NCBI GenBank assembly: GCA_036419695.1
Contig: CP143946.1
Coordinates: forward strand, 724,501 to 788,500
Source: [Clostridium] symbiosum
GTDB lineage: Bacteria; Bacillota; Clostridia; Lachnospirales; Lachnospiraceae
Length of the DNA: 64,000 bases
Reading direction: 5' to 3'
A program made the position numbers and the translations under genes. Below, piece after piece: positions 47,638-56,145 of this stretch. Numbering within the stretch: position 1 is the first letter of the stretch; every line of letters begins with the position of its first letter. Below the pieces are notes generated by a model that did no database searches, was not told the origin of the DNA, and worked only from the letters and a program-made list of their open reading frames with translations.

Positions 47638-48531
47638 ATGGAGGAAAATCAAAGAGATAAAAGCAGTAAAAACAGAGACGGAAAGAGGCCGGACAGAAAC
47701 AAAGATCGGCCCGGCATGGACAAAAAGAAAGCGCATGATAAAAGACGCCCCTGGAAAATCATGGACACATTCCTTCTGATTCTCATCACCGTCTGCGCTG
47801 TATTGATTGCGGGGCATATCATGGAGGGAATCCGGCAGAGAAACAGGGACGAGGAAATCCGGAGGCTGGCGCTTCAGGAAACGCAGCAGACCCAGGCGGA
47901 AACTACGGCGGAGAGCAGCCGGGAGACGGAGGAAGAGACAGCGCCCCGGGAGTCGGAACGCTATCATTCTCCCGTGGATTTTGAAAGCCTCAGGGCGGTG
48001 AATCCCGATGTCGTCGCCTGGGTGGAGATACCCGGAACGGATATCAGTTATCCGGTCGTGCAGACAGGGGACAATGAGACATATCTGAAACGTGATTTCG
48101 AGGGAAGAAACAGCGCATCCGGAGCTATTTTCCTGGATATGGACAGCGATGCCGATTTTATGGGGCTGCATTCGATTCTTTATGGGCATCACATGAAAAA
48201 CCAGACGATGTTCGCACAGCTTGTGAAATTCAAGGAGGAGGCATTTTTTAAGAAAAACCGGGAGGTGATTCTCTATACGCCGGAGGCGGAGCTTCACCTG
48301 AGAACAATAGCAGCCGTGTACGGCGACGCAGACGGAGAGAAGAGAAGGACACAGTTCACTTCCCGGGAGTCATTTGACGCCTATGTGGATGAGATGACAA
48401 AAAACTGCAGTTTCCGTGAACTGCCGGAGGGAGATATCGGGGGTCTGTATTCCTTTGTCACATGCAGCTATGAGTTCAATGACGCCCGCACCATCCTATA
48501 CGCGGTCCGGGAAAATGAAGGGGCGGAATAA
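47638..48531 (+). CDS. srtB: Class B sortase
   Basis: A 297-residue membrane-anchored transpeptidase. A basic, disordered N-terminus (1-40), a single transmembrane helix (~44-64) and a Glu/Thr-rich linker precede the sortase domain. The domain begins near VNPDVVAWVEIPGTDISYPV. Catalytic residues are His in LYGHHM (~184), Cys in FVTCSYEF (276) and Arg in NDARTI (284), the class B pattern. Sortases attach proteins with a C-terminal sorting signal to peptidoglycan or assemble pili. No substrate with a recognisable sorting motif is next to it. The ATG follows GGAGGTGAGTCGCCCGG. Confidence 0.92.
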   Translation: MEENQRDKSSKNRDGKRPDRNKDRPGMDKKKAHDKRRPWKIMDTFLLILITVCAVLIAGHIMEGIRQRNRDEEIRRLALQETQQTQAETTAESSRETEEETAPRESERYHSPVDFESLRAVNPDVVAWVEIPGTDISYPVVQTGDNETYLKRDFEGRNSASGAIFLDMDSDADFMGLHSILYGHHMKNQTMFAQLVKFKEEAFFKKNREVILYTPEAELHLRTIAAVYGDADGEKRRTQFTSRESFDAYVDEMTKNCSFRELPEGDIGGLYSFVTCSYEFNDARTILYAVRENEGAE

Positions 48532-48588
48532 AGGAAAAAGGGACAAAAAGCCGCAGACAGAGAAAAACAGCGGTAAATATTAAGTTTT

Positions 48589-48634
48589 TTGTAAATGTTA
48601 TCCGTTTACAAGCCCATTTCCTTTGTGCTATATT
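48589..48634 (+). promoter_or_regulatory. rfb operon promoter with palindrome
   Basis: TTTACA (48605-48610), 18-base spacer, TATATT (48629-48634). The -35 region is one arm of TTGTAAA-N9-TTTACAA (48589-48611), a candidate operator. The binding protein is unknown. Confidence 0.5.
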
Positions 48635-48738
48635 ACCTATAGTGCCGAGATCTGCCCATTTTCAGAGAGACGCGCCGCAAGACGCCCTGCTCCGGGATGG
48701 ATACAAAAGCAGAAAATAAAAAGTACGAGGAGAAGACA

Positions 48739-49632
48739 ATGAAAGGTATCGTTCTGGCAGGCGGTTCAGGAACACGCCTGTATCCGCTTACAAAAGTAAC
48801 TTCCAAACAGTTATTGCCTATCTATGACAAACCGATGATTTATTACCCGCTTTCAGTTCTGATGAACGCTGGAATCCGTGATATTCTGATTATTTCCACA
48901 CCGGATGATACACCGAGGTTTGAAGAACTGTTCGGCGACGGCCATCAGTTTGGTATCAATTTAAGTTATGCGGTACAGCCGAGTCCCGACGGGCTGGCCC
49001 AGGCCTTTATTATAGGAGAAGAATTTATCGGAGGTGATTCCGTCGCCATGATTCTGGGAGATAATATTTTCCAGGGCCAGGGACTCAGAAAGCGCCTGCG
49101 CGCCGCATCCGCCAAGGAGAATGGGGCCACTGTTTTCGGATATTATGTCGATGATCCGGAGCGATTTGGTATTGTGGAGTTCGATGAGACGGGCAAAGCC
49201 ATATCGATCGAGGAGAAACCCGAGAAACCGAAGTCCAATTACTGTGTGACAGGCCTCTATTTCTACGACAACCGCGTCGTGGAGTATGCGAAGAACTTAA
49301 AGCCGTCCGCCAGAGGCGAGCTGGAGATTACCGATTTGAACCGCATCTATCTGGAAAATGGCGATCTCGATGTCATCCTGATGGGCCAGGGATTTACCTG
49401 GCTGGATACGGGTACCCATGAGTCTCTTGTGGAGGCCACCAACTTCGTGAAGACGGTGGAGACACACCAGCACAGGAAGATTGCCTGCCTGGAGGAGATT
49501 GCGTACTTAAACGGCTGGATCAGCCGGGATGAGGTTATGTCCGCATATGAGGTTTATAAGAAAAACCAGTACGGCAAATACTTAAAAGATGTTCTGGACG
49601 GCAAATATGTCGACAAACTTCAGGACAGATAG
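48739..49632 (+). CDS. rfbA: Glucose-1-phosphate thymidylyltransferase
   Basis: A 297-residue nucleotidyltransferase. MKGIVLAGGSGTRLYPLTKV opens it, with the GSGTRLYP loop that binds dTTP. KQLLPIYDKPMIYYPLSVLM, GDNIFQG and the later EEKPEKPKSNYCVTGLYFYD are all canonical RmlA. It makes dTDP-glucose, the first step to dTDP-rhamnose for cell-surface polysaccharide. The ATG at 48739 lies behind CGAGGAGAAG, so earlier in-frame codons are rejected. rfbB and rfbD follow; rfbC is missing. Confidence 0.96.
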   Translation: MKGIVLAGGSGTRLYPLTKVTSKQLLPIYDKPMIYYPLSVLMNAGIRDILIISTPDDTPRFEELFGDGHQFGINLSYAVQPSPDGLAQAFIIGEEFIGGDSVAMILGDNIFQGQGLRKRLRAASAKENGATVFGYYVDDPERFGIVEFDETGKAISIEEKPEKPKSNYCVTGLYFYDNRVVEYAKNLKPSARGELEITDLNRIYLENGDLDVILMGQGFTWLDTGTHESLVEATNFVKTVETHQHRKIACLEEIAYLNGWISRDEVMSAYEVYKKNQYGKYLKDVLDGKYVDKLQDR

Positions 49633-49650
49633 AGCGTACGGCAGGACGAA

Positions 49651-49755
49651 AACATGCAGGACGAAAACATGCATGACAAAACCATGCAGGACAGTAATGT
49701 GCATGACGGTAACGTGCTTAACAGCAGCATGAATGCCAATAACGTGCATGGCGGC
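49651..49755 (+). repeat. 15-bp minisatellite between rfbA and rfbB
   Basis: Seven tandem 15-base units, the first AACATGCAGGACGAA, diverging step by step to AACGTGCATGGCGGC (49741-49755). Read in one frame they encode a pentapeptide pattern N-(M/V)-x-D-x. No ribosome binding site supports translation, so it is treated as a repeat spacer. Confidence 0.8.
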
Positions 49756-49783
49756 CTAAAAATAAATTTGAGGAGAATATACT

Positions 49784-50806
49784 ATGAAAATCATCGTAAC
49801 AGGAGGCGCCGGATTCATCGGCGGCAACTTTGTACACCATATGGTGAATAAATATCCCGATTATCAGATTATCAATCTGGATCTGCTTACCTATGCGGGA
49901 AATCTGGAAACGCTCAAACCGGTAGAGAATAAACCGAATTATAAATTTGTAAAGGGCGACATCGCCGACAGGAAGTTTGTCTTTGAGTTATTTGAGAAAG
50001 AAAAACCGGATATGGTGGTCAACTTTGCGGCGGAAAGCCATGTGGACCGTTCCATCACCGATCCGGAGGCCTTTGTCAGGACCAATGTCATCGGCACGAC
50101 GACACTTTTGGATGCGTGCCGTGAATATGGAATAGTGCGCTACCATCAGGTATCCACGGATGAGGTTTACGGGGATCTGCCTCTCGACCGCCCGGATCTC
50201 TTCTTTACGGAGGAAACGCCGCTTCACACATCAAGCCCATATTCTTCCTCCAAGGCCAGCGCGGATCTCTTTGTGCTTGCCTATAACAGGACATACGGAC
50301 TGCCTGTGACGGTGTCCAGATGTTCCAACAACTACGGCCCGTATCATTTTCCGGAGAAACTGATTCCGCTTATGATCAGCCGCGCCCTTGCCGATGAAGA
50401 ACTGCCGGTATATGGAGACGGCGCCAACGTGCGCGACTGGCTCCACGTTTCCGACCACTGCGAGGCCATCGACCTGATTATCCACAAGGGACGTGTGGGC
50501 GAGGTTTACAACATCGGCGGCCATAATGAGAGGACCAACCTGGAAGTGGTGAAGACGATTTTGAAGGCGCTTGACAAGCCGGAGAGCTTAATCCGCTACG
50601 TCAAGGACCGGCCGGGCCATGACCTGCGCTATGCCATTGACCCGACCAAGATGGAGACGGAGCTTGGCTGGAAACCGAAGTATAACTTTGATACGGGAAT
50701 CAAGCAGACTATCGAATGGTATCTGGCAAACGAGGACTGGTGGAAACATATCATCAGCGGTGAGTACAGCCAGTACTTCGATAAGATGTATGGAGACAGA
50801 TTATAA
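49784..50806 (+). CDS. rfbB: dTDP-glucose 4,6-dehydratase
   Basis: A 340-residue extended short-chain dehydrogenase. MKIIVTGGAGFIGGNFVHHM is the NAD-binding loop (TGGAGFIGGN). AAESHVDRSITDPEAFV, VSTDEVYGDL and the catalytic Tyr-Lys region SSPYSSSKASADLF are the RmlB signatures, with the later NNYGPYHFPEKLIPL. It converts dTDP-glucose to the 4-keto-6-deoxy sugar. The start follows TTTGAGGAGAATATACT, just after the minisatellite. rfbD starts 19 bases downstream. Confidence 0.96.
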   Translation: MKIIVTGGAGFIGGNFVHHMVNKYPDYQIINLDLLTYAGNLETLKPVENKPNYKFVKGDIADRKFVFELFEKEKPDMVVNFAAESHVDRSITDPEAFVRTNVIGTTTLLDACREYGIVRYHQVSTDEVYGDLPLDRPDLFFTEETPLHTSSPYSSSKASADLFVLAYNRTYGLPVTVSRCSNNYGPYHFPEKLIPLMISRALADEELPVYGDGANVRDWLHVSDHCEAIDLIIHKGRVGEVYNIGGHNERTNLEVVKTILKALDKPESLIRYVKDRPGHDLRYAIDPTKMETELGWKPKYNFDTGIKQTIEWYLANEDWWKHIISGEYSQYFDKMYGDRL

Positions 50807-50825
50807 GAAGCCGGGAGATAATGCG

Positions 50826-51683
50826 ATGAAAGTATTAGTGACGGGAGTCAAAGGCCAGTTGGGTTACGATGTCATGAACGAACTGGCAAAACGCGGGATT
50901 GAGGGAATCGGAGTGGACGTGGACGAGATGGATATCACGGACGCAGCAGCCTGCCGCCGCGTAATTACGGAAGTGGGACCAGATGCCGTTATCCACTGCG
51001 CTGCATATACTGCAGTAGATGCAGCGGAACAGAACATGGAAGTCTGCAGGAAGGTCAACGCAGAGGGAACGCGCAATATTGCCGTGGTCTGCCGCGATTT
51101 AGACATAAAGATGATGTACATCAGCACGGATTACGTGTTTAACGGGATGGGCGAACGGCCCTGGGAGCCGGATGATGAAAGGGAGCCTCTGAACGCATAC
51201 GGCCAGTCCAAGTATGAGGGAGAACTGGCTATCGAGGAACTTCTGGATAAGTATTTTATCGTCCGTATCGCCTGGGTATTCGGCGTCAACGGAAAGAACT
51301 TTATTAAAACCATGCTGCGGCTCGGCAAAGAGAACGGAGCTGTTTCGGTCGTGGATGATCAGATCGGTTCTCCGACCTACACCTATGATCTGGCAAGGCT
51401 TTTAGTGGATATGATAGAGACGGACAAATACGGCCGTTACCATGCCACCAACGAAGGGCTTTGCAGCTGGTATGAATTTGCTGTGGAGATCTTTAAAAAG
51501 GCGGGCATGGAGGACGTCAGGGTGACGCCTGTGGATACGAAAGAATACACCAGGTGTTTTCCGAACCAGGCCAGGAGGCCGATGAACAGCCGTATCAGCA
51601 AGGATAAGCTGGAACAGAACGGCTTTGAACGGCTGCCGTCATGGCAGGATGCCCTGGAACGGTATCTGAAGGAAATTCTGTGA
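50826..51683 (+). CDS. rfbD: dTDP-4-dehydrorhamnose reductase
   Basis: A 285-residue NAD(P)H-dependent reductase that performs the last step to dTDP-L-rhamnose. MKVLVTGVKGQLGYDVMNEL is the nucleotide loop. VIHCAAYTAVDAAEQN, MMYISTDYVFNG and the catalytic NAYGQSKYEGE (Tyr-x3-Lys) follow, and later DQIGSPTYTYDLARL. All are typical RmlD. The start at 50826 lies 8-9 bases behind CCGGGAGATA. glmM follows after 34 bases in the same direction. The 3,5-epimerase gene rfbC that normally completes the set is not present in the window. Confidence 0.95.
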   Translation: MKVLVTGVKGQLGYDVMNELAKRGIEGIGVDVDEMDITDAAACRRVITEVGPDAVIHCAAYTAVDAAEQNMEVCRKVNAEGTRNIAVVCRDLDIKMMYISTDYVFNGMGERPWEPDDEREPLNAYGQSKYEGELAIEELLDKYFIVRIAWVFGVNGKNFIKTMLRLGKENGAVSVVDDQIGSPTYTYDLARLLVDMIETDKYGRYHATNEGLCSWYEFAVEIFKKAGMEDVRVTPVDTKEYTRCFPNQARRPMNSRISKDKLEQNGFERLPSWQDALERYLKEIL

Positions 51684-51717
51684 CAATAAAGGGACAAATC
51701 AAGGAGGACATCCACAG

Positions 51718-53070
51718 ATGGGGAAATATTTTGGCACCGACGGCTTCCGCGGGGAAGCAAATGTGAATCTGACAGTAGAAGATGCGTTTAAAGTAGGACG
51801 TTTTCTGGGCTGGTATTACGGACAGAAGGCAGCCGACAGCCGTTGCCGCGTTGTGATCGGAAAAGACACGAGAAGAAGCAGTTACATGTTTGAATACTCT
51901 CTTGTTGCAGGCCTTACGGCCTCGGGAGCCGATGTTTATCTGCTCCACGTGACGACCACGCCCAGCGTTTCTTATGTGGTCCGTACGGAAGAATTTAACT
52001 GCGGCATTATGATTTCCGCCAGCCATAATCCATATTATGACAACGGAATCAAGGTAATCAACGAGCGCGGAGAGAAACTGGAAGAAGAAGTGATTGACAG
52101 GATCGAAGAATATCTGGACGGCAAAATCGGGGAAATTCCGCTTGCCAAGAGAGATTCCATCGGACGCACCATTGATTTTGCGGCGGGTAGAAACCGTTAT
52201 ATCGGATATCTGATTTCCATTGCGACACGTTCATTCAAGAACATGAGGGTCGGACTGGACTGTGCCAACGGAAGCGCCTTTTCCATTGCCAAGAATGTAT
52301 TCGATGCACTCGGTGCGGAGACGCATGTGATCAGCAATGATCCGGACGGAACCAATATTAATACCAACTGCGGTTCTACCCATATCGGGCAGCTCCAGAA
52401 GTTTGTGAAAGACAATAAGCTGGATGTGGGCTTTGCCTATGACGGCGACGCAGACCGCTGCCTGGCCGTGGACGAGAACGGCGAAGTGGTGGACGGCGAC
52501 AAGATCCTGTACGTCTGCGGCAAATACATGAAGGAACAGGGAACCCTGGTCAACAACACGGTTGTGACGACGGTTATGTCTAACTTCGGCCTATATAAAG
52601 CCTTTGAAAGAGAAGGAATCAGCTATGAGAAGACGGCTGTGGGCGACAAGTATGTATACGAGAATATGGCACAGAACGGCCACTGCCTCGGCGGTGAGCA
52701 GTCCGGCCACATTATTTTCAGTAAGAATGCCACGACAGGCGACGGTATCCTTACATCCCTCAAGGTGATGGAAGTAATTCTGGAGAAAAAACAGACGCTC
52801 GGCAAGCTGGCGTCGGAGATTCAGATTTATCCTCAGGTTCTTAAGAATGTGAAGGTTAAGAGTAAAACGGAGGCCCAGGATGACGCCGATGTCCAGGCAG
52901 AGGTGGAGAAAGTGGCGGAAGCTCTCGGGGATACGGGACGCATCCTGCTGCGCCAGAGCGGAACCGAGCCGGTGATCCGCGTTATGGTGGAAGCCCAGAC
53001 CGATGAAATCTGCGAAAAATACGTGGATCAGGTAATTGCGGTTATGAAGGAGAAGGGACATCTCCTGTAA
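51718..53070 (+). CDS. glmM: Phosphoglucosamine mutase (GlmM-like)
   Basis: A 450-residue hexose-phosphate mutase. MGKYFGTDGFRGEANVNLTV is the GlmM-type start. The phospho-serine lies in MISASHNPYYDNG (Ser ~102). The metal loop is FAYDGDADRCLAVD, the sugar-binding loop GGEQSGHI, and the phosphate-binding loop RQSGTEPVIRVMVEA. It interconverts glucosamine 6- and 1-phosphate for UDP-GlcNAc and peptidoglycan. A phosphomannomutase/phosphoglucomutase role is less likely because the start FGTDGFRGEAN is that of GlmM. The position behind rfbABD fits a wall-precursor operon. The ATG follows AAGGAGGACATCCACAG. Confidence 0.93.
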   Translation: MGKYFGTDGFRGEANVNLTVEDAFKVGRFLGWYYGQKAADSRCRVVIGKDTRRSSYMFEYSLVAGLTASGADVYLLHVTTTPSVSYVVRTEEFNCGIMISASHNPYYDNGIKVINERGEKLEEEVIDRIEEYLDGKIGEIPLAKRDSIGRTIDFAAGRNRYIGYLISIATRSFKNMRVGLDCANGSAFSIAKNVFDALGAETHVISNDPDGTNINTNCGSTHIGQLQKFVKDNKLDVGFAYDGDADRCLAVDENGEVVDGDKILYVCGKYMKEQGTLVNNTVVTTVMSNFGLYKAFEREGISYEKTAVGDKYVYENMAQNGHCLGGEQSGHIIFSKNATTGDGILTSLKVMEVILEKKQTLGKLASEIQIYPQVLKNVKVKSKTEAQDDADVQAEVEKVAEALGDTGRILLRQSGTEPVIRVMVEAQTDEICEKYVDQVIAVMKEKGHLL

Positions 53071-53109
53071 AGCCGGTTCAAACCGGGAATAGAATCAATC
53101 ATACAATCA

Positions 53110-53150
53110 TACGGCTGTCTGCTTCTGCAGACAGCCGCATAGCTTTTTCG
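53110..53150 (+). terminator. Terminator after glmM
   Basis: CGGCTGTCTGC (53112-53122) and GCAGACAGCCG (53127-53137) form a perfect 11-bp stem with a 4-base loop. CATAGCTTTTTCG follows, so the T-run is slightly displaced. Confidence 0.65.
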
Positions 53151-53166
53151 GGGAAAGGTGATAGAT

Positions 53167-53670
53167 ATGCGGGAACAACTGACGGAAAGTGATGTTAAAA
53201 AAATTCAGGAAGAGATAGATCACAGAAAACTGGTGGTCAGGAAAGAGGCGATCGAGGCCGTAAAGGAGGCCAGGGCACAGGGCGATCTCAGTGAAAATTT
53301 TGAATATTATGCAGCCAAAAAGGACAAGAACCGGAATGAGAGCCGCATCCGTTATCTGGAAAATATGCTTAAGAATGCAAGGGTGGTATCGGATAAGTCG
53401 AGGCCCGACAAGGTGGGCTTAAACGATACGGTCACCCTTTATTTTGAGGATGACGACGAGGAGGAGGTTTACCGCCTTGTGACGAGTATCAGAGGGAATT
53501 CCCTGAAGGGCCTGATCAGTATCGAATCACCTCTGGGAAAAGCCGTTAAGGGCCACCGGGAAGGGGACAGCGTGGAGGTCCGGGTCAGTGAAAAGGCCGG
53601 GTATACCGTCACGATAAAGAAGATAGAGAAGACCGGCGAGGACGCCGCCGACCGAATCAGAAGTTTTTAG
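53167..53670 (+). CDS. greA: Transcription elongation factor of the GreA/GreB family
   Basis: A 167-residue protein. The N-terminal coiled-coil finger contains the conserved EAVKEARAQGDLSENFEYYA, with the acidic tip that enters the RNA polymerase secondary channel. Its partner LKNARVVSDKSRPDKVG is followed by a C-terminal FKBP-like domain with SPLGKAVKGHREGDSVEV. Gre factors cleave backtracked RNA and restart polymerase. A GTG at 53158 is in frame but is part of the AAAGGTGA binding site, so the ATG at 53167 is preferred. It stands alone between a terminator and hppA. Confidence 0.92.
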   Translation: MREQLTESDVKKIQEEIDHRKLVVRKEAIEAVKEARAQGDLSENFEYYAAKKDKNRNESRIRYLENMLKNARVVSDKSRPDKVGLNDTVTLYFEDDDEEEVYRLVTSIRGNSLKGLISIESPLGKAVKGHREGDSVEVRVSEKAGYTVTIKKIEKTGEDAADRIRSF

Positions 53671-53842
53671 TTCAGGTTTCATTCTCCCCTTTTTAAAAGG
53701 CTCTGAAAACAAGACTGGCGGCTTCGATTTATAAGAACTCACAATAAATTGACAAGGATTTGACAATATTAATTTATGAATTTTGAAAATATAAAGAAAA
53801 TTCCGGGAAAAATAAAGCGTAACACGGATTTTAATATTAATT

Positions 53843-53894
53843 TGTAAAGTATCTGTAAAGCGTTATTGAAATTGCCGGATTCTGCCAATATAAT
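53843..53894 (+). promoter_or_regulatory. hppA promoter with PhoP-box-like tandem repeat
   Basis: TTGAAA (53866-53871), 17-base spacer, TATAAT (53889-53894). Just upstream, TGTAAA occurs at 53843-53848 and 53854-53859. On the minus strand this reads TTTACA-N5-TTTACA, the spacing and sequence type of PhoP boxes in Firmicutes. Control by phosphate is inferred. Confidence 0.5.
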
Positions 53895-53940
53895 GGATGA
53901 AAAGGTATGAATTTATACCAAGACAAGGGGAGGAAAGATT

Positions 53941-56025
53941 ATGTATGCTATGTATTTTGTAGCGGTTGGTTCACTGGCAGCGCTCTTGTTCGCAGCATCG
54001 ATGTTTGCCAAAGTGAAAAAACAGCCGGAAGGAAGCTCCGAGATGATTCGGATTTCCACTGCTGTGCGTGAAGGTGCCAATGCTTATCTGAAGAGACAGT
54101 ATAAGGGTATCGGTATTTTCTTTGCAGTTATGTTTGTAATATTATTAGGTTTGGCGTTCAGCGGTTTACTCAGCTTCTTTACGCCGTTTGCGTTCCTGAC
54201 AGGCGGATTTTTCTCGGGATTATCCGGATTTATCGGAATGCGCACCGCCACGATGGCGAACTGCCGTACGGCAGAGGGAGCGTCCCACAGCCTGAACAGA
54301 GGACTGAAGGTGGCCTTTTCCGCCGGTTCTGTTATGGGATTTACCGTTGTAGGCCTTGGACTTCTCGATATCACCATCTGGTACACGATTTTGAACCTGG
54401 TATTCGGTTCACTGCCTGAGGCGGAGCGTATTGCCCAGGTAACCGCCAACATGCTGACATTCGGTATGGGCGCCTCCAGTATGGCGCTGTTTGCCCGTGT
54501 AGGCGGCGGTATCTTTACAAAAGCGGCCGACGTAGGAGCCGATCTGGTTGGTAAGGTGGAGGCGGGAATCCCGGAGGATGATCCGCGTAACCCGGCTGTT
54601 ATTGCAGATAACGTAGGTGACAACGTAGGCGACGTTGCCGGTATGGGCGCCGATCTTTACGAATCCTATGTAGGTTCCATTTTATCCACGTTCGCCCTGG
54701 CTGTTGCGGCAGGACTGGGTGTGAAGGGCGTTGCGGTTCCAATGCTCTTAGCTTCACTGGGAGTTATTTTCTCCATCATCGGCACCTTCTTTGTAAGCAC
54801 CAAAGAGGATGCATCCCAGAAGAACCTTCTGCAGGCTCTGAGAAAAGGCACGAATATCAGTGCTGTTTTAATCATTATCGCTTCTTTCGTGGCAGTGAAG
54901 GTGCTGCTTCCGAACAATATGGGCGTATACGCGGCTATCATTTCCGGACTTGTTGCCGGTGTCCTGATTGGCGCGCTGACAGAGTATTATACATCCGACA
55001 CTTACAAACCGACACAGGATCTGGCCGCTTCCAGTGAGACAGGTTCCGCAACCGTCATTATCAGCGGACTTTCTCTTGGAATGCTTTCCACAGTGGCTCC
55101 TGTTGTCATTGTAGGCATTTCCGTACTGGTCAGCTATTTCTGTGCAGGCGGAGCTTCCGATTTCAACCTGGGACTTTACGGAGTAGGCGTTTCCGCGGTA
55201 GGTATGCTGTCCACACTGGGAATCACACTGGCAACCGACGCTTACGGCCCAATCGCCGATAATGCGGGCGGTATTGCCGAGATGACACATATGCCTCACG
55301 AAGTAAGGGAGCGTACGGATGCCCTTGACTCCCTGGGCAACACGACCGCGGCAACCGGTAAAGGTTTTGCCATCGGTTCCGCAGCCTTAACGGCTCTGGC
55401 CCTGATTGCTTCTTACATTGACAAAGTACATCAGATTGCACCCGACTTCGAGATGGATCTGAATATCATCAACCCGCCTGTACTGATTGGCCTTTTCATC
55501 GGCGGTATGCTGCCGTTCCTGTTCGCGGCCCTTACCATGGATGCCGTAGGCAAGGCAGCGCAGTCCATCGTAGTGGAAGTGCGCCGCCAGTTCAAGGCAA
55601 TCCCCGGACTGATGGAAGGAAAAGAGCAGCCCGACTATGCGGCCTGCGTAGATATGTGTACAAAATCGGCGCAGAGCCTGATGATTGCACCGGCGCTGAT
55701 CGCGGTTATCGTACCTGTCGGAGTCGGCCTTATCCTTGGAGTAAACGGCGTGGCCGGACTCCTTGCAGGAAATACCGTTACAGGTTTCGTACTTGCCATC
55801 ATGATGGCTAACTCGGGCGGAGCCTGGGACAATGCAAAGAAATACATCGAGAGCGGAGCCCACGGCGGCAAGGGAAGTGACTGCCACAAAGCAGCGGTCG
55901 TAGGCGATACCGTAGGTGACCCATTCAAAGATACCTCAGGTCCTGCCATCAACATCCTGATTAAGCTGACCACGATGGTTTCGATTGTATTTGCGGGAGT
56001 AGTTGTTTCATTCCACCTTCTGTAA
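53941..56025 (+). CDS. hppA: Membrane-bound K+-dependent pyrophosphatase
   Basis: A 694-residue protein with about 16 transmembrane helices. It couples pyrophosphate hydrolysis to pumping of H+ or Na+. The substrate-binding blocks are complete: GGGIFTKAADVGADLVGKVE, EDDPRNPAVIADNVGDNVGD and the late GDTVGDPFKDTSGPA. The phrase GNTTAATGKGFAIGSAA carries Ala rather than Lys at the K+-site, which marks the K+-dependent subfamily. In anaerobic clostridia such enzymes are mostly Na+ pumps. The ATG lies behind GGGGAGGAAAGATT. It is monocistronic and followed by a terminator. Confidence 0.95.
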   Translation: MYAMYFVAVGSLAALLFAASMFAKVKKQPEGSSEMIRISTAVREGANAYLKRQYKGIGIFFAVMFVILLGLAFSGLLSFFTPFAFLTGGFFSGLSGFIGMRTATMANCRTAEGASHSLNRGLKVAFSAGSVMGFTVVGLGLLDITIWYTILNLVFGSLPEAERIAQVTANMLTFGMGASSMALFARVGGGIFTKAADVGADLVGKVEAGIPEDDPRNPAVIADNVGDNVGDVAGMGADLYESYVGSILSTFALAVAAGLGVKGVAVPMLLASLGVIFSIIGTFFVSTKEDASQKNLLQALRKGTNISAVLIIIASFVAVKVLLPNNMGVYAAIISGLVAGVLIGALTEYYTSDTYKPTQDLAASSETGSATVIISGLSLGMLSTVAPVVIVGISVLVSYFCAGGASDFNLGLYGVGVSAVGMLSTLGITLATDAYGPIADNAGGIAEMTHMPHEVRERTDALDSLGNTTAATGKGFAIGSAALTALALIASYIDKVHQIAPDFEMDLNIINPPVLIGLFIGGMLPFLFAALTMDAVGKAAQSIVVEVRRQFKAIPGLMEGKEQPDYAACVDMCTKSAQSLMIAPALIAVIVPVGVGLILGVNGVAGLLAGNTVTGFVLAIMMANSGGAWDNAKKYIESGAHGGKGSDCHKAAVVGDTVGDPFKDTSGPAINILIKLTTMVSIVFAGVVVSFHLL

Positions 56026-56092
56026 TCAGAATTGAAAAGAAACAGAATAAGATTTTATAGCCTGTGTATAACCGCCTGGCTATTGATACAGT

Positions 56093-56142
56093 AAAATGCC
56101 GCCCTGCCACTGAATTCCAGTGACAGAACGGCATTTTCTTTT
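56093..56142. terminator. Bidirectional terminator between hppA and the MATE gene
   Basis: AAAATGCCG and CCACTG on the left pair with CAGTGACAG and CGGCATTTT on the right around AATTC. T-rich tails lie on both strands, serving convergent genes. Confidence 0.8.
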
Positions 56143-56145
56143 ATA

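Noticed and set aside
49654..49851. A 65-residue frame with N-M-x-D-x pentapeptides between rfbA and rfbB
   Set aside because: It is the translation of a 15-bp minisatellite, has no ribosome binding site, and runs into rfbB in another frame.
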